Origin: an uncultured Chloroflexota bacterium
Lineage (GTDB): Bacteria > Chloroflexota > Limnocylindria > Limnocylindrales > CSP1-4
Reading direction: 5' to 3'
Length of the DNA stretch: 64,000 bases
NCBI GenBank assembly: GCA_903822495.1
Contig: CAIJPD010000050.1
Span: forward strand, 1 to 64,000
Below, one piece after another: positions 34,095 through 41,256 of the stretch. How positions within the stretch are numbered: the first letter of the stretch is position 1; the number at the start of each line of letters is the position of its first letter. Made by a program: the position numbers and the translations under genes. Below the pieces are notes generated by a model that was not told where the DNA came from, did not search any database, and saw nothing but the letters and a program-made list of their open reading frames with translations.

Positions 34095-35873
34095 ATGCGC
34101 CGCTGGAGCGAGTTGGCCGAGCGCATCGCGGCGACATCACGGACGTCCGAGAAGACCGGCCTGCTCAGGGACTACATCACTTCGCTGTCATCGGACGAGC
34201 TGCCGATCGCAGCCGTCTTCCTGACCGGCCGCCCGTTCGCGGAGACCGACCAGCGTGCGCCGGGGCTGGGCTGGGCCGCGATCGCCGCGACGGTCACCAC
34301 CCTGGCCGGTGTCAGCCGGTCGACGCTGGGCGAGGCGTACGACCGGTCCAGCGACCTCGGTATCGCGGTGATGGATGTGCTGGCGCAAGCAGGCCATGCG
34401 CCGGATCCCGCTCAAGCACCCACCCTTCCGGAGGTCGCCGCCACGTACGCCGCCGTCGAAGCGGCGAGCGGCCCGGCGCGCAAGGGGGAGGTGTTCGCCG
34501 GCCTGCTCGCGCGGTGCGATCCGCTGACCGCCAAGTACGTCGTGAAGGTGCTCTCCGGGGACCTCCGGATCGGACTGCGCGAAGGCCTGGTGGACGCCGC
34601 ACTGGCCCAGGCATTTGGACGGGACCTGGATCGCGTCAAGTGGGCTGGCATGCTGCTCGGCGACATCGGCCGGCTCGCCCTGCTCGCCCGCGAGGATCGG
34701 CTGGGCGAAGCGGAGCTGACGATCTTCCACCCGATCAAGTCCATGCTGGCATCGCCGACAGAGGACGCCGCGGAGATCCTCTCCCGACTGGGTCCCACGG
34801 TCTGGATCGAGGACAAGTACGACGGGATCCGGGCCCAGCTGCACAAGCGCGGGCAGACGGTTCGATTGTTCAGCCGCGAGTTGCATGACATCAGCAGCGG
34901 CTACCCGGAGATCATCGAGGCGGCCAGCGTGCTCACCTGGGATGGCGTGCTGGACGGGGAGCTGCTGGCCCATCGGGACGGCACGGTCCTGCCCTTCGTC
35001 GCCCTGCAGGGCCGGCTTGGTCGCAAGGAGCCATCCGCGGCGGTTCGCACGACGGTGCCGGTGGTGTACGTGGCATTCGACGTGCTGGGGCTGGCGGCAC
35101 CGGGGAGTGGCCACGTGGACGCGCTGCTGGCCGAGCCGCTCCAGGAGCGTCGGCGACGCCTGACGATGCTTGAGCTACCCATGCTTGAGGAAGGTGGCAC
35201 GTTCGTGCTCTCCCACCTGGCAAGCGCGGATTCGAGTGCGGCGCTGGAGTTGGCGTTCGGCGCGGCCCGGGCTCGTGGCAACGAGGGCCTGATGATCAAG
35301 GACCCCTTGAGCCCGTACACACCCGGTCGCCGCGGCCTGGGCTGGCTGAAGATGAAGAAGGCATTGGCCACCATCGACTGCGTGGTGGTCGGGGTCGAGG
35401 TGGGCCACGGCAAGCGGCACGGCGTCCTGTCGGACTACACGTTTGCCGTCCGGGACGAGGCCTCCGGCCGCCTGCTCACGATCGGCAAGGCCTACTCCGG
35501 CCTGACCGATGCCGAGCTCGGGGACATGACGCGCTGGTTCGAGGACCACACGGTCAGCAAGCACGGTCGCTACCACCTCGTGGAGCCCACGGTGGTGGTG
35601 GAGGTTGCCTTCGACGCCATCCTCCGCTCCAACCGCCACAAGTCGGGCTTCACCCTGCGGTTCCCCCGGATTGCGCGACTGCGCCCCGACAAGAAGGCCG
35701 ACCAGGCGGATACGGTGGGGGTGGTCCGCCGGCTCTATGGCGACCTGCAGGCGGGGACCGAGCACCTGGTCACGGCCGCCGCGCGCGACACCGCCGGTGC
35801 GGACGCCGATCCGGACGCGGACGCCGATCCGGTCGCGGACGCCGATCCGGTCGCGGGGCCTGGGGGCGGCTAG
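34095..35873 (+). CDS. ATP-dependent DNA ligase
   Basis: The 592-residue protein has the three-part layout of LigB/archaeal-type ATP-dependent ligases: an N-terminal DNA-binding domain (about 1-220), the adenylation domain with the active-site lysine motif EDKYDGIRAQ near residue 240, GNEGLMIKDP (motif IV), LGWLKMKK (motif V), and a C-terminal OB fold ending RFPRIARLRPDKKADQADTV. The chain ends with an acidic Ala/Asp/Pro tail produced by an 18-bp tandem repeat. It is a candidate partner of the LigD-type polymerase at 7671, though no Ku gene is in the window. Confidence 0.93.
   Translation: MRRWSELAERIAATSRTSEKTGLLRDYITSLSSDELPIAAVFLTGRPFAETDQRAPGLGWAAIAATVTTLAGVSRSTLGEAYDRSSDLGIAVMDVLAQAGHAPDPAQAPTLPEVAATYAAVEAASGPARKGEVFAGLLARCDPLTAKYVVKVLSGDLRIGLREGLVDAALAQAFGRDLDRVKWAGMLLGDIGRLALLAREDRLGEAELTIFHPIKSMLASPTEDAAEILSRLGPTVWIEDKYDGIRAQLHKRGQTVRLFSRELHDISSGYPEIIEAASVLTWDGVLDGELLAHRDGTVLPFVALQGRLGRKEPSAAVRTTVPVVYVAFDVLGLAAPGSGHVDALLAEPLQERRRRLTMLELPMLEEGGTFVLSHLASADSSAALELAFGAARARGNEGLMIKDPLSPYTPGRRGLGWLKMKKALATIDCVVVGVEVGHGKRHGVLSDYTFAVRDEASGRLLTIGKAYSGLTDAELGDMTRWFEDHTVSKHGRYHLVEPTVVVEVAFDAILRSNRHKSGFTLRFPRIARLRPDKKADQADTVGVVRRLYGDLQAGTEHLVTAAARDTAGADADPDADADPVADADPVAGPGGG
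35801..35854 (+). repeat. three tandem 18-bp repeats in the ligase C-terminus
   Basis: The unit GGACGCCGATCCGG(A/T)CGC occurs three times in register (35801, 35819, 35837) and encodes the hexapeptide-type tail DADPDA/DADPVA. Copies two and three are identical, so the expansion is recent. Confidence 0.75.
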
Positions 35874-36713
35874 TCAGCGCTCGACGGGAAGGTCCAGCCG
35901 TTCGCCCCAGTCGGCCCATCCGCCGTCGTACACCGCGACATCGTCGTGGCCCAACAGGTTGAGCACGAAGGCCAGCCGCGACCCGGCGATCCCGGAGCCG
36001 TCATAGCAGACGATCCGTCTGCCGCGCTGCAGCCCGGCCGGCGTGAGCTGCTCGCGGAGCTCCGCAGGCCCGCGCAGAACCTGGCTGCCGCCGCGAACCA
36101 TCGCCCCCACCGGCACGTTGATGGCCCCCGGGATGTGCCCAAGCTGCCTGGTGTTGCCCTGGAACCCGCGGTACTCGGCGGGCGCGCGCGCATCCAGGAT
36201 GATCGCGTCGGGCGAGGCGATCAGCCCGCGGATGTCGCTCGCACTCAGCCGGATGCGTGGATTGGCCCGTGGCGTGAAGGTCGCGGGCTCGGGCAGCGCG
36301 GTGGAACTGGACAGTGGAAAGGCAGCGGCCTGCCATGCGGCGAACCCGCCGTCCAGCACCCGGGCCGCATCGAAGCCATACGCCCGCAGCGACCACCACG
36401 CGCGACTCGCGTAGAGCCCCATCGTGTCGTCGTACAGGACGACGCTGGTCCCGTCACCGATCCCCAGCCGCCCCAGCGTCGAGGCGACATGCTCGGGACC
36501 GGCCAGCTGCACGATGCCGCCGCCTTCGCGCTCGGCGAGGTCGGTGACCCAGTCGAGGTGGACCGCGCCCGGGATGTGGCCGACGGCATGAACCTGGGCG
36601 CCGGATCCGTCCGGCCGCCAGCGCACGTCGACGATCCGGAGATCCGGGCGGCCTGCCTGCTCGGCGAGCCAGTCGGGGGTGGCCAGCAACTCGGGCCGGG
36701 GGAACCCCGTCAC
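35874..36713 (-). CDS. thiosulfate/3-mercaptopyruvate sulfurtransferase (tandem rhodanese)
   Basis: A 279-residue protein with two rhodanese domains. The C-terminal one has the active loop IVCYDGSGIAGSR with the catalytic cysteine near residue 235; the corresponding N-terminal loop (VVLYDDTMG) has no cysteine and is structural. VGHIPGAVHLDW and LGHIPGAINVPV are the paired substrate-channel motifs. The stop abuts the ligase stop (convergent, no gap). The GTG start at 36713 is the second copy of a short duplication. Confidence 0.92.
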   Translation of the reverse strand: MTGFPRPELLATPDWLAEQAGRPDLRIVDVRWRPDGSGAQVHAVGHIPGAVHLDWVTDLAEREGGGIVQLAGPEHVASTLGRLGIGDGTSVVLYDDTMGLYASRAWWSLRAYGFDAARVLDGGFAAWQAAAFPLSSSTALPEPATFTPRANPRIRLSASDIRGLIASPDAIILDARAPAEYRGFQGNTRQLGHIPGAINVPVGAMVRGGSQVLRGPAELREQLTPAGLQRGRRIVCYDGSGIAGSRLAFVLNLLGHDDVAVYDGGWADWGERLDLPVER

Positions 36714-36727
36714 GGGAACCCCGTCAC
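36710..36727 (-). repeat. 14-bp tandem duplication at the sulfurtransferase start, with micro-ORF
   Basis: GTGACGGGGTTCCC occurs twice in direct succession on the minus strand (from 36727 and from 36713). The first copy reads V-T-G-F-P-stop and its TGA overlaps the GTG of the second copy, which begins the protein with the same five residues. No good Shine-Dalgarno sequence precedes either copy. Confidence 0.6.
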
Positions 36728-36774
36728 GATCCGGCTCGGCTGGCGAGAGCGGCGGCGGTCTGCACCATGGCCGG

Positions 36775-36780
36775 TATCAT
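36775..36780 (+). promoter_or_regulatory. -10 element of a probable leaderless promoter for the aminotransferase-like gene
   Basis: TATCAT is followed by 6 nt and the GTG at 36787; another GTG at 36784 is only 3 nt away. The spacing favours the second GTG. Confidence 0.45.
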
Positions 36781-36786
36781 ACGGTG

Positions 36787-37998
36787 GTGGTCGCCCCTCT
36801 TCCCCCGGACCCGGCCAGGCTCGCCGCGATCCGCGAGGCGCTCCCCGCGCTCGGCGCGGGCGTCTACCTGAACACGGCGGCGGCAGGTCCCCTCCCCGCG
36901 GAGACCGCGCGAGCGATGTCGACGATCGCCGCGGCGGAGCTGACCATGGGTCGCGCCCATCCCCATGACCCGGCCGACACCCTCGAACGCATCGGCGAGG
37001 CGCGCGCCTCCATCGCGGCGATCCTCGCGGCAGACCTGGACGCCGTCGCGCTCACACGCGGCACCAGTCACGGCCTGGCCCTGGGACTGGGCGCAATCGA
37101 CTGGCGACCCGGCGATCGGGCCGTGGTGCTGGCGGAGCCCGGGGACACGGTCGGCTGGCCTCTCAACAGCCTGGCCTCGGCGGGGGTGGAGGTCGTCAGC
37201 GACTGGGTCGGATCGGCCGAAGACACGGCCGCGATGCTTGAGCGCATGCGGATGTTCCCCGATGGGACCAGGGCCGTGGTGCTTCCGGATGCCATGCCGG
37301 GCACCGGTCTCCGGCTGCCGGTGCCGCAGATCGCGGACCGGGCGCATGCCATGGGCGCCCTGGTGCTCGTCGATGCGAGCAGCACCGTGGGCGCCATGGC
37401 GCTGGAGCCGACCGGGTGCGGGGCGGACATGGTCGCATTCCCGTCGGAACGCTGGCTGCTGGGGCCCGCGGGGCTGGGTGGCGCCTGGTTCGGGCATTCG
37501 ATGCTTGACCGCATCCGCAACATCGACGCTCCAGCCTTCGGCGATGCCTTCTCGGCGGGCGTGGAAGATGCTGCCTGGCTGCCCTCACTCTCGGCGGTGG
37601 ATCGGGCCGGCGTCGTCGGTTTCGCGCGCAGCTGCGGCTGGCTTTCGATGCACGTGGGCATGCCGTTTGCCTGGGCACGCACCACCGAGTTGGCCACCTG
37701 GCTTGCGGCAGCGCTGGGGACCATCCCCGGCGTGACGGTCCTGACGCCGTCCGGGCAGATGGCCGCGATCGTCACATTCCGCATCGTGGGCTGGGCCGCG
37801 AGCGCCGCGCTGGACGAGCTGGGCCCACGGATCTTCCTGATCGCCGGTCAAGCATCTTCGCTCGACGCGATCCGACTGAGCGTCGGAGCATGGACCAGCG
37901 CCGCGGAGCTGACACGCGTCGTCGAATCCATCGAGCTGCTCGCGAGCCACACGCCGGCGACGATTCCGCCCAGACGGACGCTCACGGTGCTGCCATGA
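36787..37998 (+). CDS. class V aminotransferase-fold protein lacking the PLP lysine
   Basis: The 403-residue protein aligns by eye with isopenicillin-N-epimerase and cysteine-desulfurase-like class V enzymes: VYLNTAAAGPLP at the N-terminus, VALTRGTSHGLALGLG for the phosphate-binding turn, and VDASSTVGAMAL with the aspartate that contacts the cofactor ring (near residue 194). The next block, where the family reads H-K-W-L-x-G-P, is SERWLLGPAGLGGAWFG near residue 221. The Schiff-base lysine is therefore replaced by arginine. The rest of the fold is intact, which suggests a catalytically altered or non-PLP protein rather than a decayed gene. Its stop overlaps the next start (ATGA). Confidence 0.8.
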   Translation: MVAPLPPDPARLAAIREALPALGAGVYLNTAAAGPLPAETARAMSTIAAAELTMGRAHPHDPADTLERIGEARASIAAILAADLDAVALTRGTSHGLALGLGAIDWRPGDRAVVLAEPGDTVGWPLNSLASAGVEVVSDWVGSAEDTAAMLERMRMFPDGTRAVVLPDAMPGTGLRLPVPQIADRAHAMGALVLVDASSTVGAMALEPTGCGADMVAFPSERWLLGPAGLGGAWFGHSMLDRIRNIDAPAFGDAFSAGVEDAAWLPSLSAVDRAGVVGFARSCGWLSMHVGMPFAWARTTELATWLAAALGTIPGVTVLTPSGQMAAIVTFRIVGWAASAALDELGPRIFLIAGQASSLDAIRLSVGAWTSAAELTRVVESIELLASHTPATIPPRRTLTVLP

Positions 37999-38390
37999 CA
38001 CCCCCGCGCGAGACGCGGCGCAGGTCGCAGGTGGAGATTCGCTGGCGCCAGTTCCGGCATGCGCCCCGACCCGTGGTCCGGGCAGTCCTGAGCAGCCTGA
38101 TCATCGCCGTCGTGCTGGGCGTGGGCTATCTCGCCTATGACATCGCGCTCGACCGGGGCGCTCAGCTCCCTGGGGGAGATCTCCGCGTCCTGTACCTGAC
38201 CGTGGACGTGCTGCTGGTGCTGGTCATCGGCAGCGTGGTGACCTGGCTGGTCGTGCCCCAACCGACGGGATCCGGCAGCCGGGCGGCCCGCTCGGGCTGG
38301 AGTGCCGCCCTGGGGTTGTTCGCGGCAGTCCCGATCGCGTATCTCGTCCTGGTCGTCGTGACCCAGATTCTCCGCCCGCTGCTGGGGTAG
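37995..38390 (+). CDS. small three-helix membrane protein, unknown function
   Basis: A 131-residue protein with a basic N-terminal stretch (RETRRRSQVEIRWRQFRHA) and three hydrophobic segments (about 32-50, 65-88 and 104-126). It is translationally coupled to the aminotransferase-like gene through ATGA. No family recognised. Confidence 0.6.
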   Translation: MTPPRETRRRSQVEIRWRQFRHAPRPVVRAVLSSLIIAVVLGVGYLAYDIALDRGAQLPGGDLRVLYLTVDVLLVLVIGSVVTWLVVPQPTGSGSRAARSGWSAALGLFAAVPIAYLVLVVVTQILRPLLG

Positions 38391-38572
38391 CGCCACGAGC
38401 CTGGTTTGGTCGGGTGCGGTCGGGTGTGCGCTTGGTGTCGGCGCGCAACACGGCATGGTCCGGAAGTACCGATTGCAGCCGCCAACACGGGCAGTAACAT
38501 CGGGGCATCTGAAGGTCCTGAGCCGCCCAAAGGAGCGCGACGAGACCGGTGTCAGCTGAGTACCTTGGTTCG

Positions 38573-38821
38573 ATGCCCCGCCTCTACGGCGGACCCGCCT
38601 ATACGCGGCCGGCACGTCCTGGGGTCGGGCCCGAGCGCCCGTTCGACCCGGATGACCTGCCGCTGGCGTGCAGCCGCGACGAATTCGATTCGAGCGCTGC
38701 CGAAGCCTTGACCTTCACGCAGGAGAGCGACCCGATGGACGGGGACCAGGACTGGTTCCTCCAGGCGGCGAGTGCTCCCTTTGGCCCGCGGGCCTCGTCC
38801 GGCGGCCGCAACCGCTGGTAG
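38573..38821 (+). CDS. small soluble protein, unknown function
   Basis: An 82-residue Pro/Asp-rich protein beginning MPRLYGGPAYTRPARPG and containing PFDPDDLPLACSRDEFD. I place the start at the ATG at 38573 because TACCTT (38561-38566) is 6 nt upstream in the leaderless arrangement; a GTG at 38549 would add eight residues and has AAGGAG 14 nt upstream. The composition suggests a largely unstructured protein. It is convergent with the envelope protein gene, 3 bp away. Confidence 0.5.
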   Translation: MPRLYGGPAYTRPARPGVGPERPFDPDDLPLACSRDEFDSSAAEALTFTQESDPMDGDQDWFLQAASAPFGPRASSGGRNRW

Positions 38822-38824
38822 CCG

Positions 38825-40768
38825 TCAGGCCGCGGCGAGCGTGGCCTGAGTCGCCATCCACCAACCGGCGAGACCGGGCGTGAACGGGATCGCGGTCGAT
38901 CCCCGGCCCCAGCCGACCCGCCAATGTGGGGCACGGCGTCCCGCACCGACGCCCGGCGGCCACCCGACCGCAGTCTCGGGTTGGGTCGTTCGCCGGCCAG
39001 CAGCCGCGATGAGCCGCGCGTCGGCGGGAGCGGCGCACGCGCCGGAGGCAATCCCACGGATGCCCGACGTGGATGCGGAGGGCATCGATGCCGGGGACAT
39101 CGCCCGGGGGGCGCCCGGCTTCCGGCCCGGCTGGCACGCATCGGCCGCGAGGGCCTGGCTGGTCGCAGGGGCCGCTGCCGGGCGAGCCGTGGCGCGCCGG
39201 CGAGGAAGCCACCAGGCTGCGAGGCCGAAGCCGATGAGAAACACCGCGATCATGGTCCCGACCTGGGTCGCGGAGAGCACAACCACGTGCTTGCCCTCGA
39301 CCGTGTCGGTGGGCGGCGGGACCTGATCGGCAGGATGATCGATCTGGGCGGCCGGCGGGACCTCGACCTGGGGGGCCGGCGTGGGTTCGATGGTGGTGCC
39401 GCCCGGTGTGGTCACGGGTGGCATGGGGATGGTCGGGACATAGGGCACGGACTGGCTGGCGGCACCCGACGCCGCGTTGCCGTCGGCGTCGTGGACCGTG
39501 ACCTGAAAGCGGGCCGCGAAGGCGCCGCCGACGGGTCCGGCGGGCACGTTGAGCACGATCTCGGCGGAGCATCCGGCACCGGGCGCCAGCGTCGCGCCGA
39601 GGGTGCACCCGCCACTGCCGGCGAGCGATCCGGCGGCATTCGCCTCGACGCTGTCGATGATCGCGGCCACCGCGCCGCTGTTCGTGATCCGCACCGTGAA
39701 CGTCGCCGATCCGCCCGCGGCCGAGACCCCGGACGGGCCGGTTACGGAGGCCGCCACGCCTGGCAACACGTCGACGTAGGTCAGGCTCTGGTCCGTCTCA
39801 CCCGTGACCGTGTTGCTTTGGGCATCACGGACCGTGGCCCGGAAGACGCTCCGGAACGTGGTGCCGGCACGCCCGGCCGGGACGCGGAGCAGGGCCTCGA
39901 TGGTGCAGCTGGCGGTTGGGGCCAGCGTCGAGGCGGCAGTGCAGGTGCCGGTTGGCAATGGGCCGAACGGATCGACCGTCAAGGCGTCGAACGTGACCGG
40001 GACACGGCCGTCGTTGAGGACGACGAAGATGTACCGCCCGTCGCCGCCGGTCTCCGGCAGGCCCGATGGTCCGCTCTCGGTGACGGCGATGCTTGGCTTG
40101 ACGTCGGCGTACCGAAGCATGACGACGGCGGATGCTTGAGCCGCAGTCACGGATGCTTGAGGAGCAGGGTCGGCGCCGTTCGGCGACCCGTTGGACGGGG
40201 TCACGCCGACCATGAAGGTGCCGGTCAGGACCGCGCCCGGGGCGCCCGGTGGGACCCGCAGCGTGGTATCGAAGCCGCAGGCCGTGCCGGGGGCGAGGAT
40301 CGTTCCGGCTCGGCACGCCGTGGTGCCGGCGAGCGAGCCGAAGGGCTCCGCCCGGAGCGAGGCGATCGAGATCCCGCTCGTGCCCTTGTTGGCGATCGCC
40401 ACCCTGAACGGGGCGTCGCCGCCGGTCTCGTCCACGAACTCGGGGCCGGTGATCGTGACCGTCACACCCGAGGCGGGGACAACGGCGCCCTGGGACAGGG
40501 GCGTCAGCGCAGCGGTCGGCGTCGCGGCCGGCTCGCCGGTCGCCGAGTCGAGCGGAACATTCACCGGCAGCACACCGGGCCGGTCGTCGTGGGCCGGCGC
40601 TGGCGCGACAGGCATGACCTCGGCCGGGAGATCGGCAACGGCCGTCGTGGCGGCGCCGGGGACGCCGGAACCGCTCGCCAGGAGCTGGACGACGCCCAGG
40701 AGCAGGACCAGGACGGCCAGGGTGGCGAGGAAGAGGCGCGCGACGGGATCCGACCAGATTCTCGCCAC
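38825..40768 (-). CDS. large membrane-anchored protein with three Ig-like repeats
   Basis: The 647-residue protein has an N-terminal hydrophobic segment (about 10-31, ARLFLATLAVLVLLLGVVQL), three repeats of roughly 110-120 residues, and a second hydrophobic segment near residue 520 (GTMIAVFLIGFGLAAWWL) followed by an Ala/Pro/Arg-rich tail of about 110 residues. Each repeat has a TVTITGP- or VTGPSG-like start, a GGxxxFxVxxxN strand, a cysteine pair, and an ending VPxGxxGxxFxxxFxVTVxDA. This is the pattern of DUF11/CARDB-like adhesion or envelope domains. The start GTG at 40768 has no visible ribosome binding site or -10 element close by. Function unknown; surface attachment or envelope architecture is plausible. 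Confidence 0.7.
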   Translation of the reverse strand: MARIWSDPVARLFLATLAVLVLLLGVVQLLASGSGVPGAATTAVADLPAEVMPVAPAPAHDDRPGVLPVNVPLDSATGEPAATPTAALTPLSQGAVVPASGVTVTITGPEFVDETGGDAPFRVAIANKGTSGISIASLRAEPFGSLAGTTACRAGTILAPGTACGFDTTLRVPPGAPGAVLTGTFMVGVTPSNGSPNGADPAPQASVTAAQASAVVMLRYADVKPSIAVTESGPSGLPETGGDGRYIFVVLNDGRVPVTFDALTVDPFGPLPTGTCTAASTLAPTASCTIEALLRVPAGRAGTTFRSVFRATVRDAQSNTVTGETDQSLTYVDVLPGVAASVTGPSGVSAAGGSATFTVRITNSGAVAAIIDSVEANAAGSLAGSGGCTLGATLAPGAGCSAEIVLNVPAGPVGGAFAARFQVTVHDADGNAASGAASQSVPYVPTIPMPPVTTPGGTTIEPTPAPQVEVPPAAQIDHPADQVPPPTDTVEGKHVVVLSATQVGTMIAVFLIGFGLAAWWLPRRRATARPAAAPATSQALAADACQPGRKPGAPRAMSPASMPSASTSGIRGIASGACAAPADARLIAAAGRRTTQPETAVGWPPGVGAGRRAPHWRVGWGRGSTAIPFTPGLAGWWMATQATLAAA

Positions 40769-41256
40769 CTGGCGGGCAGGCGCGTTGGTGGTCCGCCGGA
40801 TCGGGGGATCGGGCGGAACGATGGCTGTCGGGATGGTGCGGAGGGTGCTGATCGCTGGACCCCGGAGGCATGGTTGACTGGGCTCTGGGGCAGCCAGCGA
40901 GACGTTTCACGCGTAGTTACGACTCGACCGGTCAAGCATGAAACCGGGATCGCAACCGCTACGGAGGGGCACTGGTCCTCGAGCCCAACCATCCAAGACC
41001 ATCCCGCTCTGGAAGTCACCAGTACGAACGTCCTGCCGTCAGTACGAAGGTACTACCGTGCGACCCGTCGCCACCCTCGCGCACCTGTCGTCCTGCGAGC
41101 CGAGGGCCGGACCGGCCCACCAGGACCAGCCGGGCCGGTCCAATCGGGCCCTGAGTGCCCCCACGAGGCCCCAGGAGCCGCGATCCCCAATTGCACAGCG
41201 CCTGCGCCCGGGCGACGAGCCGGGGACCGCTCCGCGGCCCGGCGACGGGCGGAGCG
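40769..41256. other. 488-bp intergenic region
   Basis: This stretch holds no convincing gene; the long frames across it are antisense shadows or GC-driven. It contains one ATGCTTGA octamer (minus orientation, 40932-40939) and the AGTAC-type inverted repeats at 41021-41054. A promoter for the envelope protein gene presumably lies here, but I could not place one with confidence. Confidence 0.6.
41021..41054. promoter_or_regulatory. candidate operator: AGTAC half-sites 20 bp apart
   Basis: AGTACGAACGT (41021-41031) and AGTACGAAGGTACT (41041-41054) share nine leading bases and start exactly 20 bp apart, two helical turns. The second is an inverted repeat, AGTAC-GAAG-GTACT. The position upstream of the envelope protein gene suggests a regulator binding site. 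Confidence 0.35.
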
